Shown here: in pieces, positions 49,073-56,317 of the stretch
How positions within the stretch are numbered: position 1 is the first letter of the stretch
Layout: every line of letters begins with the position of its first letter
IMG/VR virus record: IMGVR_UViG_3300021139_001840
Span: 1-64,000 of that record
Length of the DNA stretch: 64,000 bases
DNA from: a virus
Reading direction: 5' to 3' (one strand)
Program-made: the position numbers and the translations under genes
Notes under the pieces: generated by a model
Database searches by the model: none
What the model was told of the DNA's origin: nothing
Seen by the model: only the letters and a program-made list of their open reading frames with translations

Positions 49073-50815
49073 ATGAACATTCAAGAACTTAAATCTTATA
49101 ATCTAGCCGATGCAGTAAAGTTTCATGACCATCTTAATCCTTTATTGTGGGATAGGCAAGAACATTTACACCCCGAAATAAAGGATCAATTATTAGCCAT
49201 TGCCGCTGATTTTAGCGAATTTTTGGGAGTTAAAGATTTAGAACTTAAAGACATAACAATATCTGGTAGCAATGCCGCTTATTCTTATACGCCACACTCA
49301 GACATAGATTTACACTTAATTGTTGATTTATCCAATGAAGCTAATAACGAAGTTTATCGCGAGTTATTTGATGCTAAGAAATTTATATATAATAGCGAAA
49401 ATAAAATTACCATAAAAGGTATTCCAGTTGAGTTATATGTACAAGATGCTGGACAGGCGCATCATAGTCAAGGAATTTATAGTATTTTAAATAATAATTG
49501 GATACAAGTACCTCGTAGAAAACATGCTGACATAGATGACATGAGTGTTCGTAGCAAATATCGAGATTTAAGCAAACGTATTCGAGAAGCTATCAAAACT
49601 AATTCTACAGAAAAAATGTCCGAGGTTATGGATAAAATAAGAGCTTTGCGTCAAACTGGTCTTGCTGAACATGGAGAATTTGGTGCTGAAAATTTAGCAT
49701 TCAAACTGCTCCGCAATAAAGGTGATTTAGAAAAATTATCCAAAGCTCGTAAAGCAGCAAAAAGTCAAGAATTAAGTTTAAAAGAACGCGAACGTACGCC
49801 TACCCCAGTTGTATATGGATATAAATCTGATCGAGATTACATTGATGAAGTAGGTATTACTCCTGATGGTACTGATCCTAGCACTTGTGAATTTACCAAT
49901 GAAGGACAATTAAACGAAGTAGGTATTACGCCTGATGGTACTGATCCTAGCACTTGTGAATTTACCAATGAAAATGATAATAATCAATCAGAAACAAATA
50001 TCATTGATGACTTTGTAAAATTTTGTATTGACAAATTAAAATTAGATAATCCTCCTAAATTAAGATTACGCCGAGATCCAACATGGTCACAACGCAATAA
50101 AACATTTGGAAGATTTAATCCTCAAACAGGTGAGTTAGAGGTGGCGGTAGGATCTAGACATATTATGGATACTCTTCGTACCCTGGCACACGAACTTACA
50201 CACCAACACCAGCACGAAACTATCGATATGCCAGATACAGCAGGAGAAACTGGAAGCGAGTTTGAAAATGAAGCTAATGCTCGCGCTGGCATAATTATGC
50301 GCGACTATGGTAGTATGCATCCTGAATTGTTTACTGACAATATTATTGACGAAGGATACGGAGCCATTACACCTGCTGGCGAAAAAATTGTTAAATGGCA
50401 ACAAGATAAACTTGCTGGAAAAGAATTTGCCATTCAAGGTTATAGAATTAAATTTACTGATAAAGGTCTTTTGATTTTTAAAGGTGCTGATTTAATTTTT
50501 AAAAAACCCGGAGATTATTCCAATCCTACTAATTTGGATATGACCAAGGCTAGGCGATATATTACTAATTTGTCTAGAAATTGGAAACCAGATCCTATAG
50601 TAAATGAAGCTACTGGCTATATCCCCACTGCCGCAGAAGCACATGATCCACGTTTTGAAATGGCACTTACTGTAGATATACGCCCAGGTGCGCTTGGCAA
50701 AAATGCCAATAAGTTATTATTAGATACTGATAGCCAAGGTCGTCCACAAGAACTACGTCCAGATGGCATAGTACATCGTATGATGGAAGAATTAGAATTG
50801 TTTAAAAGGAATTAA
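49073..50815 (+). CDS. Multidomain late protein: nucleotidyltransferase-like plus zinc metallopeptidase
   Basis: 580 residues. N-terminal domain: G65-S66 then D77-x-D79 (GSNAAYSYTPHSDIDLHLIV), the minimal nucleotidyltransferase signature. Residues 259-300 hold two copies of EVGITPDGTDPSTCEFTNE. The central peptidase segment is RTLAHELTHQHQHE (H373-E374-x2-H377), with ENEANARAGI supplying a possible third ligand. The C-terminus ends RPDGIVHRMMEELELF. The N-terminus MNIQE contains an IxE site like T4 prohead-protease sites. Possibly a packaged, injected effector. Confidence 0.75.
   Translation: MNIQELKSYNLADAVKFHDHLNPLLWDRQEHLHPEIKDQLLAIAADFSEFLGVKDLELKDITISGSNAAYSYTPHSDIDLHLIVDLSNEANNEVYRELFDAKKFIYNSENKITIKGIPVELYVQDAGQAHHSQGIYSILNNNWIQVPRRKHADIDDMSVRSKYRDLSKRIREAIKTNSTEKMSEVMDKIRALRQTGLAEHGEFGAENLAFKLLRNKGDLEKLSKARKAAKSQELSLKERERTPTPVVYGYKSDRDYIDEVGITPDGTDPSTCEFTNEGQLNEVGITPDGTDPSTCEFTNENDNNQSETNIIDDFVKFCIDKLKLDNPPKLRLRRDPTWSQRNKTFGRFNPQTGELEVAVGSRHIMDTLRTLAHELTHQHQHETIDMPDTAGETGSEFENEANARAGIIMRDYGSMHPELFTDNIIDEGYGAITPAGEKIVKWQQDKLAGKEFAIQGYRIKFTDKGLLIFKGADLIFKKPGDYSNPTNLDMTKARRYITNLSRNWKPDPIVNEATGYIPTAAEAHDPRFEMALTVDIRPGALGKNANKLLLDTDSQGRPQELRPDGIVHRMMEELELFKRN
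49847..49972 (+). repeat. 69-bp tandem duplication encoding EVGITPDGTDPSTCEFTNE
   Basis: Copies start at 49847 and 49916, 23 codons apart, and are almost identical at the base level (one synonymous change, ACT to ACG). This indicates a recent duplication. Confidence 0.92.
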
Positions 50816-50817
50816 CA

Positions 50818-52158
50818 ATGAAAGCTCGTGAATTTATTATCGAATCTGCACAGACAACACTAGGTGGATTTAAAGTCACTCCGTTACATATTGAAGATCA
50901 AGGTGTTGAAGAATCTGACATTAGTGGGTTATTAGCAGCCGGCCAATTTAATAAACAATTTAGAATTACAGCAAATATATACGGTGTCATAAAACACTTT
51001 AAGGTCAAAGCTCAGAGCGCACGAATCGCACAACATAAAGTTGAGATTCACCACCCCGGGGCTAAAATTTTAAATGTAGAAGAAATTACAAATGAAGCTA
51101 TTGGGTTAAATGCTCCACATCGCCGAATGAGTCGCGATGAGTTACAAGGTTATACCGATCGTATTAAAACTGGTACTAAGACAAAGAAAGATAGATTTGC
51201 TCCAATCATACACGGTAGCAATATCAAAGCAATTACTAAAGATGACGAAGGTACCGAATGGGATTTAGATGATTTAGCCCGACAAATCACTACCCGCCCT
51301 CGTTCATTATTAGGCACTAATGCTAAAATGAGTAAGAGTGCTACAGAAGGCGAAATTGTTTATGACTTAACATTGCCAGCATTAAGCGGTGTTGTTGTGG
51401 ACGAGGAAACAGGCGATTTTGTAGAAATTACTACTTGCCCTGGTGCTGGTGGTTGTCAATTATTTTGTTACGCTCGTAAAGGTGGATATGTAATGTTCCC
51501 TGCTAGTAGTATGTCAGCTGCACAAGCATTAAACTTTTTAGTCAATGACCCTGCTGGATATATGGCCATGGTTAACAAAGAAATACAAGGTCTTAAAGGC
51601 AAAGCAGACAAGCATGGTATTAGATTAGTTGTACGCTGGCATGATGCTGGAGATTTCTTTAGTAAAGAATATTTAGATCTAGCATTTAACGTTGCTCGTA
51701 CTAATCCAGATGTAAAATTTTATGCTTATACAAAAATAGCCGCGGCTGCGACTGCCAACAAACCAGATAATTTTATTGTTAACTTTAGTTCGGGAAGTAA
51801 ACGCGGTGAAGAAAAGCAAATTGAACTACACAAAGCTCAAGGAAACGCAGTGAAAGATGCTGTAACATTACCCAAAGACTTGTTCCGCACATTGTTTGTT
51901 ACGGATGCTAAAGGCAAATATGTTAAAGATACCAAAGGTCGTACACAAGTTAAAAGTCCTGAAGCATGGGAAGAATTTAAAAAAATGCTGGCCACTAGGT
52001 ATAAAATTGATCCAGCATCAATTATCACATACGATCAAATGTTAACAATTCCTGAAGGCCCTCAACCTAAGTGGAATGTGGTTATATTTCCAGCAGGACA
52101 CGGAGACCGTGCTGCCAACAGATTGGATGTAATTAACAGTTTTTTAATGTTCCACTAA
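50818..52158 (+). CDS. GP88-like late protein with capsid-targeting-like leader
   Basis: 446 residues. It starts MKAREFIIESAQ, close to the T4 internal-protein leader MKTYQEFIAEA, with an IIE cleavage-type site. The core has TTCPGAGGCQLFCYARKGGYVMFPASSMSAAQALNFLVNDP, RWHDAGDFFSKEYLDLAFNVARTNPDVKFYAYTK and a later FPAGHGDRAANR, resembling the mycobacteriophage gene 88 domain family, whose function is unknown. Conserved Cys and HDAGD suggest a metal-dependent enzyme. Possibly packaged in the head. Confidence 0.72.
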   Translation: MKAREFIIESAQTTLGGFKVTPLHIEDQGVEESDISGLLAAGQFNKQFRITANIYGVIKHFKVKAQSARIAQHKVEIHHPGAKILNVEEITNEAIGLNAPHRRMSRDELQGYTDRIKTGTKTKKDRFAPIIHGSNIKAITKDDEGTEWDLDDLARQITTRPRSLLGTNAKMSKSATEGEIVYDLTLPALSGVVVDEETGDFVEITTCPGAGGCQLFCYARKGGYVMFPASSMSAAQALNFLVNDPAGYMAMVNKEIQGLKGKADKHGIRLVVRWHDAGDFFSKEYLDLAFNVARTNPDVKFYAYTKIAAAATANKPDNFIVNFSSGSKRGEEKQIELHKAQGNAVKDAVTLPKDLFRTLFVTDAKGKYVKDTKGRTQVKSPEAWEEFKKMLATRYKIDPASIITYDQMLTIPEGPQPKWNVVIFPAGHGDRAANRLDVINSFLMFH

Positions 52159-52159
52159 A

Positions 52160-53035
52160 ATGATTTTAAACGATTTTATCCAACCTAAACTAAAGTTTAG
52201 TCGTGAAAAACTAGACGCAGTTCTTGTTGAGCTTTGCGATATGGTTATCGAAGGTCAACAAGATAATCCAGACTTTTATGGTATGGTAGCTGCCGCGGTA
52301 TTAGATCCTCGAGGTAGATTAGTCACTGGTGTAAATTATCTATATGGAAATTCAAGAATCCATGCTGAACGAGCAGCCATAGACAAGTATGAAGAAGAGT
52401 ATGGAGAATTGCCAAAAGGCAGTATTGTAATTACTACACTGAGCCCATGCTGTGAAGATACTGGCGATAATCGCTATGGTGTTAGCTGTACAGATTTATT
52501 AAATGAAAAACATGTCAAATTAGCCTATTGTGGGTATCAAGATCCCACACAGGACAGTAAAAATAGTTTTATAGTTATTGTCACTGAAAATGAAAAATTA
52601 AAATCACTCTGTAAAAAATTTGCTGATACATTTTTGGACAAAGGCATTACTGAAAGTGCTGAATCAAGTCGTGCCCAACAGTTTATTGACAGCGTATATA
52701 GTCAGTATCCAGATTGGCCTTATGGCCAAGCAGATAAAGTTATGGTATGGGGTGAGGGCGAAGATCAACAATTTGCCGCGTTCAAACTTAAACCTGGAAC
52801 GGCACCTGACACAGTAGAAATAGATTGGATTATGGCTGGCCCCGAACAGCGCAAAGGCGTTGGTAGTCGCGCTATTAAAGAATTACAGCGACAAGCAAAA
52901 GAGGCCGGTATCAAATTAACATTATACCCTTGGGCTAAAGGCAATGTAAGTCAAGCATCACTGACTAGGTTATACAAACGTCATGGATTTAAACCTGTCG
53001 CAAAAGGTGCTAAGCCAATGCGCTGGAACTGCTAA
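52160..53035 (+). CDS. Cytidine/RibD-like deaminase fused to a GNAT acetyltransferase
   Basis: 291 residues. Residues 1-160 carry the deaminase zinc motifs IHAERAAIDKY (HAE) and ITTLSPCCEDT-x6-VSCTD (PCxxC-type, with Cys spacing altered). Residues 170-291 are a GNAT domain: WIMAGPEQRKGVGSRAIKELQRQA (acetyl-CoA loop QRKGVG) and LTRLYKRHGFKP. The fusion is unusual. It begins MILNDFIQP and sits in the run of late proteins with short leaders. Likely a base, nucleotide or metabolite modifier. Confidence 0.78.
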   Translation: MILNDFIQPKLKFSREKLDAVLVELCDMVIEGQQDNPDFYGMVAAAVLDPRGRLVTGVNYLYGNSRIHAERAAIDKYEEEYGELPKGSIVITTLSPCCEDTGDNRYGVSCTDLLNEKHVKLAYCGYQDPTQDSKNSFIVIVTENEKLKSLCKKFADTFLDKGITESAESSRAQQFIDSVYSQYPDWPYGQADKVMVWGEGEDQQFAAFKLKPGTAPDTVEIDWIMAGPEQRKGVGSRAIKELQRQAKEAGIKLTLYPWAKGNVSQASLTRLYKRHGFKPVAKGAKPMRWNC

Positions 53036-53638
53036 ATGAGATTTTTTGAAATAGCCCGCATACCAAAAAGCCAATTAGATGGGTGGGGCGATGCAGATAC
53101 CATAACCCCACAGCAAGAACCTGTAGGTTCAAAACCCTTGCCAGGTGGTAGTGGATACAAATATCACGTAAATCGCAAAGGCAACGATAATATAGAAATT
53201 ACTTTGTATGACAAAGGAGAAATTATTGCCGAATTAGATTTAGAAGAATTAGGAGCTCCCATTCCACTTTGGCGAGTTGAAACTGTTGTTGCTACTCCCG
53301 AATATCAAGGTCGAGGCTTAGGTATGGCATTATATGGTATAGCATTAAGTATATTAAAATTAACTCTAGTAGCAGGCGAAACACAAACTCAACACGGTGC
53401 TCGCCAATGGCTTAAACTAAGTCAGATACCCGGTGTAGAAGTTATGGGTATGAAAACTGCTCCTAAAAAAGATTATAACCCTGGACCAGATAATCAAGTA
53501 TTATGGTCGGGACCTGAATACCATACATATACTTTCCCTGTAGCACAAGGATCTAAATCAATGAAAAGTGCCCAGCGCGGTAATGGAATATATAATTCAG
53601 CTGGCGCATCTATGATTGCCAAATGGACTGGCAAATAA
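53036..53638 (+). CDS. GNAT-fold acetyltransferase-like late protein
   Basis: 200 residues, directly after the fusion gene's stop. The GNAT core is PLWRVETVVATPEYQGRGLGMALYGIALSIL, with the acetyl-CoA loop QGRGLG at about residue 97. The N-terminus MRFFEIARIPKSQL resembles the short leaders of neighbouring genes. The C-terminus is Gly/Ser-rich. Substrate unknown. The second GNAT in tandem hints at paired functions. Confidence 0.72.
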   Translation: MRFFEIARIPKSQLDGWGDADTITPQQEPVGSKPLPGGSGYKYHVNRKGNDNIEITLYDKGEIIAELDLEELGAPIPLWRVETVVATPEYQGRGLGMALYGIALSILKLTLVAGETQTQHGARQWLKLSQIPGVEVMGMKTAPKKDYNPGPDNQVLWSGPEYHTYTFPVAQGSKSMKSAQRGNGIYNSAGASMIAKWTGK

Positions 53639-53656
53639 TACTAAAAATATAATACG

Positions 53657-53663
53657 CTAAATA
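53657..53663 (+). promoter_or_regulatory. T4-type late promoter CTAAATA, leaderless
   Basis: Ends five bases before ATG 53668, within one base of the predicted +1. A TATAAT lies just upstream at 53648-53653. Confidence 0.55.
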
Positions 53664-53667
53664 CAGT

Positions 53668-53955
53668 ATGACAAAACAATTTGTTCGCATACTGAGTAAT
53701 ATTGACTGTGATTGGGAAGGTTTATCTCCCACATACAGACTATATGTTAACGATGAGTTATTTTCTGAACGTACTTGGCGCTGGACCGATAAAGTTTTAC
53801 AGGAAAATTTACAAGTTGAGGCAGAACCTGGAATTTATGAATTAAAATATGAGCTGGTACCTCCTCATTTAGCCACTTTTAAAGTGGGCAGTTTATCTGT
53901 AGCTTATGGGCCAGCTGAGATCGTCGACAACACACATTTTAGGATTACAGCATGA
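53668..53955 (+). CDS. Small beta-sandwich-like late protein
   Basis: 95 residues. Alternating strands (TYRLYVNDELFSERTWRWTDKVLQENLQVEAEPGIYELKYELV) resemble a carbohydrate-binding or Ig-like module. No ribosome-binding site; leaderless late promoter. It overlaps the next gene by 4 bases. Function unknown. Confidence 0.6.
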   Translation: MTKQFVRILSNIDCDWEGLSPTYRLYVNDELFSERTWRWTDKVLQENLQVEAEPGIYELKYELVPPHLATFKVGSLSVAYGPAEIVDNTHFRITA

Positions 53956-54158
53956 GATTACATGAATTTGTTAATTTGCAAGAAGAGGCATCAGTTGGGG
54001 CAACTGCTAGCGGCAGTGTTGCCACTGTAGCAATGCCGCTAGGCGCTGTACAAAGAAGAATACCAGCAGATTCATTTTTTATCGGAGTTGAAACTATAGA
54101 TTCTACTCCTAATACTCCTAAAGAGTATAAAACATATAAGGAAAAATCTAAAGTTTAA
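53952..54158 (+). CDS. Short late protein with capsid-targeting-like leader
   Basis: 68 residues: MRLHEFVNLQEEASVGATASGS then a Ser/Ala/Gly-rich and basic remainder. The start matches the EF-x3-LxE pattern of T4 internal head proteins, with a possible cleavage after LQE. Its 3' end overlaps the minus-strand GIY-YIG gene by 11 bases, which may mark a mobile insertion that altered the C-terminus. Confidence 0.55.
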   Translation: MRLHEFVNLQEEASVGATASGSVATVAMPLGAVQRRIPADSFFIGVETIDSTPNTPKEYKTYKEKSKV

Positions 54159-54534
54159 CCAATTTATTTCTTGATTTATTTCTTTGTATTGAACCAACAC
54201 CACGATAATACCCCTCAGGGCATCTATCTGATTTAACACTATCTCTTCCTTTAACGCCGCCCGGCCCTCCCCCTGTTTCAGGTATACGATTTGCCCAATT
54301 ATTGCTTTCGGCAACATTCCATAATTTGCTGTAGTATCTTCCAGCAGATTTCATTTCTTCTTTATTATCAGTTTCTAATAAAATTTCGGTATCGACGTCA
54401 TAACCATAATCTTGTATATGCAAAGTCCAATCAACACCCGAACCTTCATATTTAAATGGATTTTTAGATGGTTGACCTAAATATTGTAACCCTGTTATTC
54501 TGCGAGTCTTTTTGTAGAGATAGTAAATACTCAT
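54148..54534 (-). CDS. Short GIY-YIG homing endonuclease, minus strand
   Basis: 128 residues. Degenerate GIY-YIG core SIYYLYKKTRRITGLQYLGQPSKNPFKYEGSGVDWTLHIQDYG, then ESNNWANRIPETGGG, most similar to the N-terminal domain of the nuclease at 22764. It lacks that protein's long basic C-terminus, so it may be a truncated or minimal form. Late promoter and the same structured leader as the gene at 37442-38071. Confidence 0.82.
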   Translation of the reverse strand: MSIYYLYKKTRRITGLQYLGQPSKNPFKYEGSGVDWTLHIQDYGYDVDTEILLETDNKEEMKSAGRYYSKLWNVAESNNWANRIPETGGGPGGVKGRDSVKSDRCPEGYYRGVGSIQRNKSRNKLVKL

Positions 54535-54560
54535 GCTGATTGCTCCTTTAAAGCATTAGG

Positions 54561-54590
54561 GTAGTTGGGGATTACAGTCCCGCGAACTAC
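54561..54590 (-). other. Conserved structured RNA leader (copy B) of a GIY-YIG gene
   Basis: Minus strand: 6-bp stem GUAGUU/AACUAC, internal loop CGC/C, 4-bp stem GGGA/UCCC, CUGUAA hexaloop. It keeps the exact geometry of copy A at 38099-38128 but with changed, still complementary, pairs. The GCUUUAAAGGAGCAAUCAGC segment follows in both. Confidence 0.7.
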
Positions 54591-54595
54591 ACTTC

Positions 54596-54618
54596 TATTT
54601 AGTTAATTTAACTAAATA
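54596..54618. promoter_or_regulatory. Divergent pair of late promoters in a palindrome
   Basis: TATTTAGTTAATTTAACTAAATA is a near-perfect inverted repeat holding CTAAATA on both strands (54602-54596 minus, 54612-54618 plus). They serve the GIY-YIG gene and the Dps-like gene respectively. Confidence 0.65.
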
Positions 54619-54643
54619 ATAGATAATATATAAAGGATTTATA

Positions 54644-55084
54644 ATGCTTGCTGAATTATTAAAAGTGCTACTTGCTTCTACATTTACTTATTACCTTAAA
54701 GCACACTTTTTTCATTGGTCAGTAGAAGGCAAAGACTTCTATCAATATCACAAATTCCTACAAAAAATCTACGAAGATGCTTACGGGGCTGTAGATACTA
54801 TTGCGGAATTTATTCGCACACTAGACGAATATGCCCCGGGAAGCCTAACTCGTTATCAAGAACTATCACGTATTCAAGATCAAACTAAAGTGCCAAGAGC
54901 ACAACTAATGATAGAAGAGTTATTGCATGACTCACATATTATGATTGAACTTCTCAATGAATGTTTTGCTGCTGCCACAGCAGAAAATAAACAAGACATC
55001 GCAAATTTTATTGCTGAAAGATTAACTGCTACTAATAAGTATATCTGGATGCTATCAAGTTTTTTAAAAGAATCTAGAGAGTGA
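54644..55084 (+). CDS. Dps-like ferritin-fold protein
   Basis: 146 residues. TYYLKAHFFHWSVEGKDFYQYHKFLQKIYEDAYGAVDTIAEFIRTLDEYAPGS matches the Dps ferroxidase region (HxxHW; DxxxE in VDTIAEFIR), and the four-helix length fits. Dps proteins store iron, detoxify peroxide and may coat DNA. AAAGGA upstream and a late promoter suggest late, abundant synthesis, perhaps packaging with the DNA. No basic N-terminal tail is present. Confidence 0.82.
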   Translation: MLAELLKVLLASTFTYYLKAHFFHWSVEGKDFYQYHKFLQKIYEDAYGAVDTIAEFIRTLDEYAPGSLTRYQELSRIQDQTKVPRAQLMIEELLHDSHIMIELLNECFAAATAENKQDIANFIAERLTATNKYIWMLSSFLKESRE

Positions 55085-55085
55085 T

Positions 55086-56315
55086 ATGGATAATGAATTT
55101 TACAGCATAGTAGAAAAATTAGCTATTCTTGAAGGACGTATTGCTCCCAAGGATAAAGAAACATTGTCTGCGGCAAAACAAAAGAAGCCAGCACTTTTTA
55201 ATAATTTAAAAAAAGCTGATGAAAATGTTATACCTGATGTTGGCGGCGTTCCTGTTGCTGAAGCTAATATGGAAGAAGATGTAGTATCCAAAGTAAAAGC
55301 ATCACTAGCTGATTATTTAAAATCTGCCGAAGAAGAATTAAAACAAGATTCAGATTTAATCAAAAAGAAAAAACAAGATTTAGATCTAAAGAAAAAAGAA
55401 TTAAAGGATTTAGACTTACAACAAAAAGCTCATCAAGAAGTTGACGAAGCTGATGAAGACGATGAAGACGATGAAGAAGGTGATGACGATTTATTCTATG
55501 TTGTTTTACATGACCGCGATGATGACTCAACATTTGTTGGCGAAATTTATAAGCAAGATGGCCGTTGGCGCGAAGGCAATGTCAGTGGAAATCCTCCATA
55601 TAATTGGGGTGGATCACACACTTATATGAGTTATTTGACACCTCAAGATATCTGGCAACATATTCAAAATGATTTCCGTCGCGGGTTTGATATTGCTGGC
55701 CCATTTAGCGACCAGCAAAAAGCATTAGACTACGCAGAATATGAATTTGGAACTGAAGAATTAGACGAAGACCACAGAAAACTTGAAGTAGGCGACCGCG
55801 TTATGGTTATGGGACCAAATCATTATCAAGGTGAATTTGCTAAGGTTGAAGAATTTAGTCCGTCAGGTAAATTTGTTGTAGTAAAATTTGACAATGGCGA
55901 TGAAGCAAGTATGCATTTATCAGATGTTGAATTTCACAATGATCAAGAAGATGTCGAAGATTGGGAAGAAGAATTGGATGAAAACCCAACAGAAGCTCCT
56001 CCGCAATCAGCTTCAGGTGGTGGAGGGAATCCCACATACGCAGAAAGTACTACAGCGCCAGTAAAAACAGTTCATGTACCAGTGGAATGTGGCGATACTG
56101 CTATTGGCGGAGCAGGTGGAGCAGGCGGTGGCACACTATTAGTTGAACTACATGGTGATGAACGTGATGGATTTTGTATTAAACGTGCTGGACGAGAATT
56201 ACCAACAAGATTTAAAACATTAGCAGAAGCTGAATTAGCATTAGAAATGTATGTAGCGCATCGTAAGACCAAACACGATGCTGAACAATCTACTGATTAT
56301 CTTGAAGAAAAATAA
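55086..56315 (+). CDS. Acidic coiled-coil late protein with KOW-like domain
   Basis: 409 residues. The start MDNEFYSIVEKLAILEGR contains IVE and ILE sites of prohead-protease type. Residues 70-115 form a Lys/Glu coiled coil. Residues 117-137 are an Asp/Glu run (EADEDDEDDEEGDDD). A KOW-like segment, VGDRVMVMGPNHYQGEFAKVEEFSPSGKFVVVKFDNGDEA, follows. The C-terminus has a Gly-rich loop. Possibly an internal head or scaffold protein. Function unknown. Confidence 0.68.
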   Translation: MDNEFYSIVEKLAILEGRIAPKDKETLSAAKQKKPALFNNLKKADENVIPDVGGVPVAEANMEEDVVSKVKASLADYLKSAEEELKQDSDLIKKKKQDLDLKKKELKDLDLQQKAHQEVDEADEDDEDDEEGDDDLFYVVLHDRDDDSTFVGEIYKQDGRWREGNVSGNPPYNWGGSHTYMSYLTPQDIWQHIQNDFRRGFDIAGPFSDQQKALDYAEYEFGTEELDEDHRKLEVGDRVMVMGPNHYQGEFAKVEEFSPSGKFVVVKFDNGDEASMHLSDVEFHNDQEDVEDWEEELDENPTEAPPQSASGGGGNPTYAESTTAPVKTVHVPVECGDTAIGGAGGAGGGTLLVELHGDERDGFCIKRAGRELPTRFKTLAEAELALEMYVAHRKTKHDAEQSTDYLEEK

Positions 56316-56317
56316 AC

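Noticed and set aside
49847-49972. CRISPR-like direct repeats
   Set aside because: Only two copies, in frame, translated, and with no spacer structure; a coding duplication.
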